This document shows, in pieces, positions 17,101 to 25,217 of a DNA stretch of 53,069 nucleotides. Origin of the DNA: Acidimicrobiaceae bacterium (GTDB lineage Bacteria; Actinomycetota; Acidimicrobiia; Acidimicrobiales; RAAP-2); the NCBI GenBank assembly GCA_027315045.1, contig DAHUZS010000106.1, forward strand, positions 1 through 53,069. Direction: 5' to 3'. Below the pieces are notes generated by a model. The model was not told the origin of the DNA, searched no databases, and saw only the letters and a program-made list of their open reading frames with translations. Within the stretch, counting starts at the first letter, position 1. Every line of letters starts with the position of its first letter. The translations under genes were made by a program, and so were the position numbers.

Positions 17101-17925
17101 CTGCACCGTGCCGAGCGTGCCGGGGTTGGTCAGTGACACGGTCGTGCCGACGAAGTCGTCGGGGGTGATCCGATTGCCGTGCACCTTGCGGATCAGCTCC
17201 TCGTAGGCGAGGACGAAGCTCCGGAAGTCGAGGGTGTCCGCGCCCTTCACGCAGGGCACGAGCAACGTCCGCGACCCGTCTGCCCGGGCGACGTCGACCG
17301 CCAGTCCGAGACCGACGTGGGAGTGCCGCAGGACCCCCGGTGTCCCCTTCCCATCGACGTCGGGAACAAAGCTGGCGTTGAGGGCGGGGACCTCGACGAG
17401 CGCCCGGACCACCGCGTAGCCGATCAGGTGGGTAAAGCTGACCTTGGCGCCGGTAGTCCGGGCCAGCTGGTCGTTGAGGACCTGCCGATTGATCTCGAGC
17501 AGACGGGCGGGCACCGTCCGCACGCTGGTGGCCGTCGGCACCCCCAGGCTGGCCTCCATATTGGCGGCGATCCGAGAGGCCGCTCCCCGCAGCACCACTG
17601 GCTCGGGGACGGCCGGGGTGGAGGTCGGGACCGGGGTGGAGGGGGCGGGCCGTCCCGCTGCCTCGGAGACGGGTCCCGGCGTGCCGGGCGGCTGCCCCTC
17701 GGGCTCGGGTCGGGCCCGGCCGAGAGCCGGGGCAGGTACCGGCGCCGGCCGGTAGTCGTCGAAGAACTCCTTCCAGCTCTCGCTGACCGATGTCGGGTCG
17801 GCCAGGAAGCGCTCGAACATGTCGTCGACGAGCCAGGCGTTGGGCCCGAACGACCCGCGCCCTCGATCGGATCCGCCGGGTCCGCTTCCATCGGCGACGC
17901 GCTCGGTACCTCTCGCGTCAGCCAT
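14179..17925 (-). CDS. kgd: Multifunctional 2-oxoglutarate decarboxylase/dehydrogenase (Kgd)
   Basis: 1248 aa, the size of mycobacterial Kgd (about 1230). Order: an N-terminal 2-oxoglutarate dehydrogenase tail (FGPNAWLVDDMFERFL), a Pro-rich linker, an E2 succinyltransferase catalytic domain (about 120-350) with STYDHRIIQGAE and His324, then a thiamine-diphosphate E1 domain with MSHRGRLNVLANL, LVHGDAAFAGQG and INNQLGF, and the transketolase-like C-terminus. It converts 2-oxoglutarate to succinyl-CoA in the TCA cycle together with a lipoamide dehydrogenase encoded elsewhere, and can also act as a decarboxylase. The E2 part has no lipoyl domain, as expected for this fusion. The ATG at 17925 has TAGGGT 6 nt upstream. 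Confidence 0.96.
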   Translation of the reverse strand: MADARGTERVADGSGPGGSDRGRGSFGPNAWLVDDMFERFLADPTSVSESWKEFFDDYRPAPVPAPALGRARPEPEGQPPGTPGPVSEAAGRPAPSTPVPTSTPAVPEPVVLRGAASRIAANMEASLGVPTATSVRTVPARLLEINRQVLNDQLARTTGAKVSFTHLIGYAVVRALVEVPALNASFVPDVDGKGTPGVLRHSHVGLGLAVDVARADGSRTLLVPCVKGADTLDFRSFVLAYEELIRKVHGNRITPDDFVGTTVSLTNPGTLGTVQSVPRLMPGQGAIIGVGSIGYPAGFEAADPAVLAELGVGKVVTLTSTYDHRIIQGAESGLFLAKIVELLAGEDGFYDAVFESMGIPYEPARWRSDASAGLEVDAASQRVVKQVHVQSLINMYRVRGHLIANLDPLEVEPTRSHPELDPLTHGLTIWDLPRRFAADGLAGREVATLDEILQILRDAYCRTLGIEYMHIADPVQKRWIQQHVEGVPQRLDTGEQRHILDRLNAAEAFERFLHTRYVGQKRFGLEGAESAVVLLDTVFNEAADAGCAEVVLGMSHRGRLNVLANLVGKSYREIFEEFEGNLDPESVQGSGDVKYHKGASGKFVARSGTPLPVTMASNPSHLEAVDPVVEGMARAKQDRVATQTTDGTSGTSDPEDDYPILALLVHGDAAFAGQGVVAETLNLSGLAGYRTGGTVHVVINNQLGFTTAPQAARTSVYPTDVAKMVQAPILHVNGDDPEACVRAARLAFGFRQEFHKDVVIDLVCYRRHGHNEGDDPSYTQPLMYKRIDAKRSVRKLYTEALVRRGDITLEEAEKALDDFNARLQSALDEVRAEPARPAELVVPEAPPPLVPVSTGVSVGMLLDLARVVRSVPDAFSLHPKLERQFAQRDQLVQNGSVDWALAEAMALGSLLAEGVDVRLSGQDTRRGTFSQRHAVLVDYVTGQEYVPLAHVERLANGRAGRFTVLDSLLSEYAAVGFEYGYSVESPGALVAWEAQFGDFVNGAEIVIDNFLVAAEDKWGQHSALTLLLPHGYEGQGPEHSSARVERFLLLCARTNLRVTVPSTSAQYFHLLRDQVLGPGRPPLVVITPKSMLRAVASRSPIEALAEGEFAPVLDDPIITDPPAVKRVVLASGKVAFEALERRQGRIGVGGTLPGEAIAVVRVEQLYPWPERAIESTLARYPNASEVLWLQEEPENMGAWNFVHGRLHRLLREHYLLVHVSRPESASPATGSAAQHALEQADLLDRAIG

Positions 17926-17931
17926 GTCCCC

Positions 17932-17937
17932 ACCCTA
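17932..17937 (-). promoter_or_regulatory. Leaderless-type -10 box of kgd
   Basis: TAGGGT on the minus strand, exactly 6 nt before the ATG of kgd. Confidence 0.5.
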
Positions 17938-18009
17938 ACCGGGCGCTTGGCCCGACCGGCGCGAACAGGGCGGATAGCGCCAATTGGTCGTTTCCGAGGG
18001 GACGTTCGG

Positions 18010-18015
18010 TATCGT
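18010..18015 (+). promoter_or_regulatory. Probable -10 box of the hydrolase gene
   Basis: TATCGT ends 9 nt before the GTG at 18025. Another in-frame GTG begins at 18016, directly after the box, so the leader would be almost absent. Confidence 0.4.
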
Positions 18016-18024
18016 GTGGGCCTC

Positions 18025-18825
18025 GTGAGCTACCCAGCCGGACTCTTCGTCGTTGACCGCCCCGTCGGGTCGGGTTACCTGGACGACGAGCCGCCGCGGC
18101 CCGGACCGGTGGTGATCCTGGTACACGGCACCCTGGATCGGGCCAACAGCTTCCGACGGGCCATGCGCCGCCTCGAGGACGTACGGGTCGTCAGCTATGA
18201 CCGGCGTGGATACCAAGAGTCGCGCAGCCCGGATCCGCCCCTCGGGATCGAAGGCCACGTCGAGGACCTCCTGGGAATCATCCGCGAGGTCGGTGGCCGG
18301 CCGGTCGTGGTCGGTCACAGCCTCGGCGGGGTGGTGGCGATCGGTGCCGCGCTGGCCGAGCCCGACCGGGTGGCCGCGATCGGGGCGTTCGAGCCGCCGA
18401 TGCGGTGGATCCCGGTGGAGGGCCGGCAGTCGACCCAAGGCTCGTTCCTCACCAGCGAGGATCCCGATGCTGCGGTCGAGTCCTTCTTCCGGGGACGGGT
18501 AGGGGACGCTGCGTGGGATCGCCTCGAGCCCGCCGCCAAGGCCGATCGCCTCGCCGACGGCCCAGCGCTGATGGCCGAACTCGCGTCGTTGAACGGACCG
18601 GCGCTCTTCGACGTCTCGAAGCTCGAGGTCCCGGTCGTCTTCGGAGGTGGGGGTGCCTCGGACCAGTTCCACAAGGAGAACGTGGCCTGGCTGGCCGGCC
18701 ACGTCCCCGGCGCCCAGAAGATCGAGATCGCCGAGGCCGGTCACGGAGCACACCTCACCCACCCCGACGCCTTCGCGGGCTTCGTCCGAGCCGCCCTGGC
18801 GCTCGCGGACGGGGCCGATCACTGA
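18025..18825 (+). CDS. Alpha/beta hydrolase
   Basis: A 266-aa cytosolic hydrolase. VILVHGTLDRANSF forms the oxyanion hole, GHSLGG holds the nucleophilic Ser, and AGHGAHLTHPD holds the catalytic His. The substrate is unknown; the mid-part resembles esterase/epoxide-hydrolase-like members. The GTG at 18025 was chosen because upstream sequence in the frame is antisense to kgd. The permease gene begins 63 nt downstream and may be co-transcribed. Confidence 0.85.
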   Translation: MSYPAGLFVVDRPVGSGYLDDEPPRPGPVVILVHGTLDRANSFRRAMRRLEDVRVVSYDRRGYQESRSPDPPLGIEGHVEDLLGIIREVGGRPVVVGHSLGGVVAIGAALAEPDRVAAIGAFEPPMRWIPVEGRQSTQGSFLTSEDPDAAVESFFRGRVGDAAWDRLEPAAKADRLADGPALMAELASLNGPALFDVSKLEVPVVFGGGGASDQFHKENVAWLAGHVPGAQKIEIAEAGHGAHLTHPDAFAGFVRAALALADGADH

Positions 18826-18888
18826 GCGCCATTTCTGGCCCCCCTCCCTGACCGCTCGCCGGGGATCCCGCTCGGCCTGCTCGGCTGG

Positions 18889-20001
18889 GTGGTCATGGCC
18901 GTCGGTGGCCTGGGGGCGTTGGTAGCCGCCGGTCTCGACCCCTCGGCGACGCAGGCGGCGGCCGGGCAGGACTGGCCGCCGTTCGTCCTCGTCACCGGCC
19001 TCCTCTTGATCGGCATGGTGGCACGGGAGGAAGGGCTCTTCGACCGGGCCGGCACCCTCGTCGCCCGAGTCGGACGGAGCGGCATCGCGCTCCTCGCCGC
19101 CACCGCCCTGCTGGTCGCGGTCGTGACGGTGACCCTCAACCTCGACACCGCGGTGACGTTCCTCACCCCGGTCGTTCTCGCGGCCGCCCGCCACCTGCGA
19201 CGGGATCCCGAGCCGTTCCTCTACCTCGTGGTGGCGATGGCCAACGGGGCATCGCTGCTGCTGCCGGGGTCGAACCTGACCAACCTCATCGTGCTGTTGG
19301 ACACCCGCCACCTCGGTGCCTCCTTCGTGGCCCGGGTGGGCACGGCGTGGGTCGCGTCGAGCGTGACCGTCGTCGTGGTGGTTGCCGTGCTGCATCGCCG
19401 GCGAATCACCGAGACTCGACCGGGACCCGAGGATTGGCGGAGGCCGACGGCGTCGCGTCCGTTGCCGGCGCTGCTCGCGATCGTCGTCTCGGTGGTCGCG
19501 ATGCTCGCCCTGCCCGCAGATGTCGCGGCAGTCGGGGTCGCGGCAGTCGGGGTCGCGCTGGCCTGGCCGCGTGGCGCGCCGGGCAAGGCGGATGCACCGA
19601 GGAGGGCCGGGCAGCTCAACGCGCCGTTGCTGATCGGGCTGCTCGGAGCGGCCTGCGCGCTCGGAGCCCTCGGCCGGGCGTGGTCCGGTCCGTCCCACTT
19701 GTTGGCCCACGCCGGGACGTGGCAGACGGCCGGCATCGGAGCGGCGGCGGCGGTCGTGGTCAACAACCTGCCAGCGGCCTCGTTGCTGGCGGCACGCCCG
19801 ATTGCCCACGCCAGCGCCCTCTTGATCGGCCTCAACCTCGGACCGAACCTCGTCGTATCGGGATCCCTCGCCGGGGTGCTCTGGCTCCAGTCGGCCCGGG
19901 CCGCCGGCTGGCGGCCCTCACTCCGGCGGTTCAGCCTCCTTGGGTTGGTCATGGTCCCCGCCACCATGGCGGCTGCGCTGGGCGCGCTCTCCGCCCACTG
20001 A
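18889..20001 (+). CDS. SLC13/ArsB-like anion permease
   Basis: A 370-aa integral membrane protein with about 9-10 hydrophobic segments. The ion-transporter signatures NLDTAVTFLTP and LPGSNLTNL, and the second-repeat counterpart VVNNLPAASLL, are those of the ArsB/NhaD/SLC13 superfamily. It is shorter than typical ArsB (about 430), lacking roughly two helices at the N-terminus, although the hydrophobic frame continues a little upstream (GLLGWVV), so the true start may lie before the GTG used here. It probably exchanges an anion for a cation; substrate not determinable. It carries a 15-bp tandem duplication near 19530-19560 (AAVGV repeated). Confidence 0.78.
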   Translation: MVMAVGGLGALVAAGLDPSATQAAAGQDWPPFVLVTGLLLIGMVAREEGLFDRAGTLVARVGRSGIALLAATALLVAVVTVTLNLDTAVTFLTPVVLAAARHLRRDPEPFLYLVVAMANGASLLLPGSNLTNLIVLLDTRHLGASFVARVGTAWVASSVTVVVVVAVLHRRRITETRPGPEDWRRPTASRPLPALLAIVVSVVAMLALPADVAAVGVAAVGVALAWPRGAPGKADAPRRAGQLNAPLLIGLLGAACALGALGRAWSGPSHLLAHAGTWQTAGIGAAAAVVVNNLPAASLLAARPIAHASALLIGLNLGPNLVVSGSLAGVLWLQSARAAGWRPSLRRFSLLGLVMVPATMAAALGALSAH

Positions 20002-20015
20002 CCCACGCGGTCGCG

Positions 20016-20972
20016 TCAGGGGTTTGCCGCTCGCGGTCCGGGCATCTCGGCCGGTCCGGGGATCTCGGCCTGGGCGTGCTGGGACCGCCACCGCAACAGC
20101 AGGTAGACCTGGTCGTCGGACTCGGTGGTCTTCACCCCTCGTACGAGGGGTGACCGGCAAAGCAACAGCGCGCCGGCGAACATCACGAGCAGCGACAGCG
20201 CCTCGAGGGGACCCCAGGCGCCGGAGGTGCGGAGCTGGTCGCCGAAGAGGCTGACACCGATCAGGATGCTGGCCAGGGGGTCCACCATCACCAGGGTCGA
20301 TTGCGACGCAGCGATCGGCCCAGCGTGGAAGGCGTTCTGGGCGAGGAAGAGGGACACGACCCCACAGACCGCCAGGACGTAGGTCTCCCAGTGCCGCACG
20401 AGCGAGGCCCAGTCGTGGGCGGCGTAGGTCGAGACGACCTTGGTCAGCGACGCGGTGAAGGCGAACCCGATCGCGCTGGCCGATCCGAACATCGCGGCCC
20501 TGCGCCAACGCGAGCCACGGGTCGCGAGGACGACGGCTACCGCGGCGGCACCGGCGCAGGAAAGCCCGACCTCGAGCCACTCCGACGCCGTGGGCACGAT
20601 GTTTCCTCCGCTAGGCGACGCGAAGATGAGGAAGCCGGCCAGGCCCCCCGCCGTGGCCAGGGTCCCGACCCACTCGCGCCAACCGATCCGGAACCCGAAG
20701 GACGAGCCGAGCAGGAAAACCAGGAACAGCAATTCGGTGGTCAAGATCGGCTGGACCTGGGTGAGACGGCCGAAGTGCAGAGCGACTGCCTGCATGAGGA
20801 AGGACATGACCATCACCACGAACCCCGCCAGCCAGATACCGCGCCGCAACGCGTGGGTGAGCAGGCTCACTCGTAAGGTCGTGCGGTCGGGCGCGTCTTC
20901 CACACCCATCCGCTGCAGAAGGCTCGTCAGCGCATTGGCGAAGGCGGCCCCGAGGGCCAGGACGTACACCAT
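20016..20972 (-). CDS. DMT-superfamily transporter (EamA-like)
   Basis: A 318-aa membrane protein with about ten hydrophobic helices in two halves, starting MVYVLALGAAFANALTSLLQ as in many actinobacterial DMT proteins, with QVQPILTTELLF in the first half and QSTLVMVDPLASILIG in the second. It is probably a metabolite exporter or importer; the substrate is unknown. The C-terminal tail of about 40 residues is polar. The start lies 7 nt after the rnhB stop, and a TAACAT box 9 nt before the ATG could allow separate transcription. Confidence 0.82.
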   Translation of the reverse strand: MVYVLALGAAFANALTSLLQRMGVEDAPDRTTLRVSLLTHALRRGIWLAGFVVMVMSFLMQAVALHFGRLTQVQPILTTELLFLVFLLGSSFGFRIGWREWVGTLATAGGLAGFLIFASPSGGNIVPTASEWLEVGLSCAGAAAVAVVLATRGSRWRRAAMFGSASAIGFAFTASLTKVVSTYAAHDWASLVRHWETYVLAVCGVVSLFLAQNAFHAGPIAASQSTLVMVDPLASILIGVSLFGDQLRTSGAWGPLEALSLLVMFAGALLLCRSPLVRGVKTTESDDQVYLLLRWRSQHAQAEIPGPAEMPGPRAANP

Positions 20973-20979
20973 GGCGTTC

Positions 20980-21786
20980 TCATGTTAGAGGTGGGGCCGG
21001 CGAAAGAGGGGGGGAAGCGGGCCGGAGCGCACCGTCGCTCCAGGGAATCCCGTTCACGAAGGCCCAGCTCCGGCGATGGATCGCCGACAGGCCGTAGCCG
21101 CGCAGCGCCCGCTTGTGGGCGCTCGAAGGGTAGCCCTTGTTCTCCTCGAACTGGTAGGCGGGGTAGTGGGGCGCCTCGCTGCGCATGAGCCGGTCCCGCA
21201 CCACCTTCGCCAGTACCGAGGCCGCCGAGACCGCGGCGCACCGGGCGTCGCCGTCGACGACCGGCACCACCTTGGCCGGTGGGGGCACGTCGGGAAGGAC
21301 CGGTCGCACGAGGTCCGCGTCCTGCCCACCCAGTTCAAGCTGCACTGGAGGCTCCCTGAGCAGGTCGTAAGGCCCGTCGACGACCAGCGCGTCGGGTATG
21401 ACCGCCAGCCCGGCGAGCGCCCGGTAGGCAGCCAGCCGGAGCGCGGCGGTCATACCCCACCGGTCGCACTCAGCCGGGCTGGCATGACCGACGGCCCAGC
21501 AGGCACACCACGCGGCGACGTCGTCGAAGATCGCCTCCCTCCGGACCTCGTGGAGGAGCTTGGAGTCCCGGAGCCAGAGCGGCATGTTCCGACGGGTGAT
21601 CCCATGCGGGAGCACGGTGACCCCGACACTGAGCGGCCCGGCCCACGCTCCCCGGCCGACCTCGTCCATGCCCCCGACCCATTGGTGCCCGCTCTTCCAC
21701 AGCGCCCGCTCCTGGTCGAGCGTCGGGCGAGCGCTCAAGGGGCGGGATCCGCCAGTTGGAGCCCCGTGGTTGGCCCGGACGCCCAC
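20980..21786 (-). CDS. rnhB: Ribonuclease HII
   Basis: A 268-aa RNase HII that cuts the RNA strand of RNA-DNA hybrids and initiates removal of ribonucleotides from DNA. Motifs: GGMDEVGRGAWAGP (catalytic D41 and E42), LRDSKLL, DALVVDGPYD, and VVDGDARCAAVSAASVLAKV with the last acids. The frame begins at a GTG 6 nt after the rpiB stop; the first 18 residues are not conserved in character and the true start may be slightly internal. It follows rpiB on the same strand. Confidence 0.92.
   Translation of the reverse strand: MGVRANHGAPTGGSRPLSARPTLDQERALWKSGHQWVGGMDEVGRGAWAGPLSVGVTVLPHGITRRNMPLWLRDSKLLHEVRREAIFDDVAAWCACWAVGHASPAECDRWGMTAALRLAAYRALAGLAVIPDALVVDGPYDLLREPPVQLELGGQDADLVRPVLPDVPPPAKVVPVVDGDARCAAVSAASVLAKVVRDRLMRSEAPHYPAYQFEENKGYPSSAHKRALRGYGLSAIHRRSWAFVNGIPWSDGALRPASPPLSPAPPLT
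20982..20987 (-). promoter_or_regulatory. Probable -10 box of the DMT transporter gene
   Basis: TAACAT on the minus strand ends 9 nt before the ATG at 20972 and overlaps the rnhB stop codon. Confidence 0.35.
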
Positions 21787-21792
21787 GACCCC

Positions 21793-22230
21793 TCAGCCGG
21801 TCGGGCTCTCACGCCGTCCGAGTCGGTCCAGCGACGCGACGAACTCGGCCTCGGAACGATCGAAGGGGGTCGACACGAACGCGTCGACCATCTCCTCGGC
21901 GACGGTCTGAGAGGTGAGGCGGAGGCCGAACGCGAGCACGTTGGCGTCGTTCCACCGCCGGGCCCCGCGGGCGGTCTCGGCGTCGGTGCACAACGCCGCC
22001 CGAGCGCCCGGGACTTTGTTCGCCGCCATGGCGACCCCGGTCCCGGTCCAACAGCACACCACCCCCATGGCCGCCTCGCCGTCGGTGACGGCCCGGCCCA
22101 CGGCGGCCCCGGCTTCGGGCCAAGGAGTGCCGTCGGCGACCACGAGCACCTCGTGGCCGGCCGCCTGCAGATGGGATCGCAGCGCCTCGAAGAGGGGGGC
22201 CCGCTCGTCGGTCCCCAGCGCGATCCGCAT
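21793..22230 (-). CDS. rpiB: RpiB/LacA/LacB family sugar-phosphate isomerase
   Basis: A 145-aa protein of the ribose-5-phosphate isomerase B family. The signature GVVCCWTGTGVAMAANKVPG (residues 56-75) has the active-site Cys region and the anion-binding loop; NDANVLAFG follows. It probably interconverts ribose-5-P and ribulose-5-P or a similar sugar phosphate. The ATG at 22230 is fixed by the first core strand (MRIALGTDE) and a TATCTT box 6 nt upstream. The long open frame before it is antisense-like filler. Confidence 0.9.
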   Translation of the reverse strand: MRIALGTDERAPLFEALRSHLQAAGHEVLVVADGTPWPEAGAAVGRAVTDGEAAMGVVCCWTGTGVAMAANKVPGARAALCTDAETARGARRWNDANVLAFGLRLTSQTVAEEMVDAFVSTPFDRSEAEFVASLDRLGRRESPTG

Positions 22231-22236
22231 CAGCCA

Positions 22237-22242
22237 AAGATA
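22237..22242 (-). promoter_or_regulatory. Leaderless-type -10 box of rpiB
   Basis: TATCTT on the minus strand, exactly 6 nt before the ATG. Confidence 0.55.
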
Positions 22243-22514
22243 ACGAAGTCGACCCCCGGGGCCGGGGTTCGCTCCGACCGGACCGGGCTCTTCGGACGAC
22301 ACCCGGCGATCCGCGCCGGCGGCCTGGGCCGACCAGCGTTTCTCCGACCCGACGGCCACCTCGATGACCGTCCCGGTCCGCCGGCCACCGGGCCACCGAC
22401 CGGTCCCCCACGCCGATCCCGCTCGCCGGGAGGACGGGGCCCCGCCCCCAGGGTCACCGGGTTGCCAGTCCCGGTCCGCTCCGAGGGGGACTCGCCCCGG
22501 GCCGGGCCGGTCCA

Positions 22515-22520
22515 TATCCT
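22515..22520 (+). promoter_or_regulatory. Leaderless-type -10 box of the mannosidase gene
   Basis: TATCCT, exactly 6 nt before the GTG at 22527. It shares the 296-bp divergent region with rpiB, which is otherwise only GC-rich CCGG-laden sequence. Confidence 0.55.
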
Positions 22521-22526
22521 GGCGTC

Positions 22527-25211
22527 GTGACAGCCCGGACCGTTGCCGTCGTCCCCCACACCCACTGGGACCGAGAGTGGTACGAACCGTTCGAGATCTT
22601 CCGCCTCCGGCTAGTCGACACCCTCGACACCCTGCTCGACCTGCTCGAGTCCGACCCCTCCTATGGGTGGTTCCTCCTCGACGGCGAGATGGCCGCGGTC
22701 GACGACTATCTGGAGGTACGCCCGGAGGCGACCTCGCGCCTGCGCGAGCTCGCGGATTCCGGACGGCTCTCGGTCGGCCCGTGGTACGTCCTCATGGACG
22801 AGTTCTTGGTCTCCGGCGAGACGATCGTCCGAAACCTGCAGATGGGTATGGCCCGCGCCGCCGGCTTCGGCGGTGCCATGGAGGTCGGCTACCTGCCCGA
22901 CATGTTCGGGCACATCGCGCAGATGCCCCAGATCCTTACCCTGGCCGGCTTCTCCCACGCCGTGGTGTGGCGGGGGGTGCCCTCCGCCGTCGACCGCAGC
23001 GCGTTCTGGTGGGAGGCCCCCGACGGCGCCCGGGTACGCGCCGAGTACCTGACCACCGGGTACTCGAATGCCGCCACCCTCCCGGACGGCGCCGCCGCGC
23101 TGGTGCAGCGAACCGCGGCCTACGAGAAGGACGAGGCCGGCTACCTGCTCGACGGCATCTTGTACATGAACGGCTCCGACCACCTTCCACCCCAGCCCTT
23201 CTTGGGACGGCTGGTGGCCGAGGCCAACGCCCTCCAGGACGACTACGCCTTCTCCATCACCTCGCTACCCCGCTACCTCGAGGGGGCACCGGTGGAGGGG
23301 CTGCCGATTTGGCGGGGCGAGTTGCGCTCCGGCTATCGGGCCAACCTGCTCATGGGGGTGACCTCCAACCGGGTCGACGTGAAGCAGGCGGCCGCGGCGG
23401 CCGAGACCGCGCTCGAACGGCGGGCCGAGCCATACGCCGCGCTGTTCGAGGACTCCGGCGAGTACCCGACGCGACTGCTCGACCTGGCCTGGCTCGACAC
23501 CATCCGCAATGCCGCACACGACTCGATCTGCGCCTGCTCGGTCGATGCCGTCGTCAACGCCGTGCTCGAGCGCTACGCCGAGGCCAAACGGGTCGGCGAC
23601 GGCCTGGCCGACCGGGCGCTCGGCGCCCTGGCCCGCTCGATGCGCTCAGCCGGACCGGTGGTCGTCAACCCTTCGGCCCGCCGACGCTCCGGAGTGGTCG
23701 AGTTGGTGGTGGCCGGTGACCCCTCGGACGAGTGGTGCGAACAGGTGCTCTCGTCCCGGGCCAGCCTGCCCGGGACCCTCACGCTCGACACGGCTACGTT
23801 CTCCTCCATCCTCGGCATGCTCCAGGGCACCCGGATCGCCGACGACGCCTGGATCCACGGGGTCGAGGTCCAAGAGCACGACGGCGGCATCGACGTGATC
23901 GTCGCGGTGGGGACCGAGGAGTTGCCCGGCATCCCGGTCGAGGCGGTGAAGGAGAACCTGTTCGCCCGGCTGGCGGCGCGCCCGGACGCCGCGGTGCAGG
24001 TTCGGCTCGACCAGCCCCCGGTCCGCCAGGTGGTGGCCCGGGTGTCCGACGTCCCCGGGCTCGGCTGGGCCAGCTACGCGCCGGCCCAGCTGGTCCATCC
24101 CGTCTCGACCCGGGCGGCAGACGGCGAGGCCGGATCGGTCGTCCTGACGAACGGCCTGGTGACCGTCGTCATCGACGGTCGGGACGGCACCTTCTCGGTC
24201 GACGGCCACGCGGGTCTGGGCCGGCTGGTGGATGGTGGCGACCTCGGCGACTCCTACAACTACTCGCCCCCCAACCGGGACACTGTGGTGGACAGCCCCG
24301 AGTCGGTACGGGTCGAGATCGTCGAGGAAGGACCGGTGCGCGCCGGCGCCCGAGTCACCGCGCAGTACCTGTGGCCCGGGAGCGCCGACCAGCAGGGCTC
24401 GTCCCGACGCGGCGAGCAGCGGGTCGCGGTGGTCACCAAGATCGAGCTCCACGCCGACGAGACCGCGGTCAAGGTCACGACCTCCTTCGACAACCCCTGC
24501 CGGGACCACCGACTCCGGGTCTACTTCCCCCTTCCCGAGCCTGCCGCCATCTCGGTCGCCGGGAGCGCCTTCGGGACGGTGTCCCGGGGCCTGAGCGCCG
24601 AGGGCCGTCCTGAGGAGTACGGCCTCCCGACGTTCCCGGCCCGCGACTTCGTCCAGGCCGGAGGCCTCACCCTCGCACATGTCGGGGTGTGGGAACACGA
24701 GCTCATCGACCTCGACACCTCGGGCGACGAGACCGTGGCCCGAACCCTGGCGACGACGATCCTCCGCTCCACCGGCATGCTGTCGAGGGTCGGGATGACC
24801 TATCGCCCGGTGCCCGCCGGACCCCTCACCCCCGTCGAGGGCCTGCAGATGGTCGGCAGCCGCATCGAGGCGAGCTACCTGATCGCCGTCGGCCCGGTCG
24901 ACCCCTGGTCGCTGGCGGACGACCTCGCCGTCCCGCTCGAGTCGACCCCCTCACTCGGAGGTGGATGGAGGGACGACCGCGGCGGGAGCCTCGAGCTCGA
25001 GGGCGCCCGCCTCAGCGCGTTCCGACGCCACGAAGGCCAGCTCGAACTGCGTGTGTTCAATCCGAACGCCGAGGAGACCACCGTGCGGCTGGGAAGCGCT
25101 TCGGGATGGTTGGTCGACTTGCGTGGCCGGCCCGTCGAGCCCTTCGAGGGATCCTTCCCACTGCGCGCCTTTGGGATCGCCACCGCCCGGTTGACCGAGA
25201 AGGGGAGCTGA
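22527..25211 (+). CDS. Glycoside hydrolase family 38 alpha-mannosidase
   Basis: 894 aa, cytosolic (no signal peptide). The N-terminal GH38 domain starts PHTHWDREWY (residues 10-19, Zn ligands His11 and Asp15); the nucleophile region is GYLPDMFGHIAQMPQI with Asp125. A middle domain with a histidine in NAAHDSICACS and a beta-rich C-terminal domain complete the family layout. It removes alpha-linked mannose from small glycans or glycerate-type conjugates; the natural substrate is not evident. It stands alone as a transcription unit, ending 6 bp from the convergent gpsA. Confidence 0.93.
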   Translation: MTARTVAVVPHTHWDREWYEPFEIFRLRLVDTLDTLLDLLESDPSYGWFLLDGEMAAVDDYLEVRPEATSRLRELADSGRLSVGPWYVLMDEFLVSGETIVRNLQMGMARAAGFGGAMEVGYLPDMFGHIAQMPQILTLAGFSHAVVWRGVPSAVDRSAFWWEAPDGARVRAEYLTTGYSNAATLPDGAAALVQRTAAYEKDEAGYLLDGILYMNGSDHLPPQPFLGRLVAEANALQDDYAFSITSLPRYLEGAPVEGLPIWRGELRSGYRANLLMGVTSNRVDVKQAAAAAETALERRAEPYAALFEDSGEYPTRLLDLAWLDTIRNAAHDSICACSVDAVVNAVLERYAEAKRVGDGLADRALGALARSMRSAGPVVVNPSARRRSGVVELVVAGDPSDEWCEQVLSSRASLPGTLTLDTATFSSILGMLQGTRIADDAWIHGVEVQEHDGGIDVIVAVGTEELPGIPVEAVKENLFARLAARPDAAVQVRLDQPPVRQVVARVSDVPGLGWASYAPAQLVHPVSTRAADGEAGSVVLTNGLVTVVIDGRDGTFSVDGHAGLGRLVDGGDLGDSYNYSPPNRDTVVDSPESVRVEIVEEGPVRAGARVTAQYLWPGSADQQGSSRRGEQRVAVVTKIELHADETAVKVTTSFDNPCRDHRLRVYFPLPEPAAISVAGSAFGTVSRGLSAEGRPEEYGLPTFPARDFVQAGGLTLAHVGVWEHELIDLDTSGDETVARTLATTILRSTGMLSRVGMTYRPVPAGPLTPVEGLQMVGSRIEASYLIAVGPVDPWSLADDLAVPLESTPSLGGGWRDDRGGSLELEGARLSAFRRHEGQLELRVFNPNAEETTVRLGSASGWLVDLRGRPVEPFEGSFPLRAFGIATARLTEKGS

Positions 25212-25217
25212 GGGAGC

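Noticed and set aside
13027-17136. A 1369-codon open frame on the plus strand
   Set aside because: It is antisense to kgd and the NYN-S1 gene, has a His/Asp/Gly/Arg-rich composition typical of complementary frames in GC-rich DNA, and shows no domain; the minus-strand genes have clear catalytic motifs.
19530-19565. 15-bp tandem duplication in the permease gene as a mobile or regulatory repeat
   Set aside because: Only two copies, in frame within a hydrophobic helix; ordinary slippage is enough to explain it.
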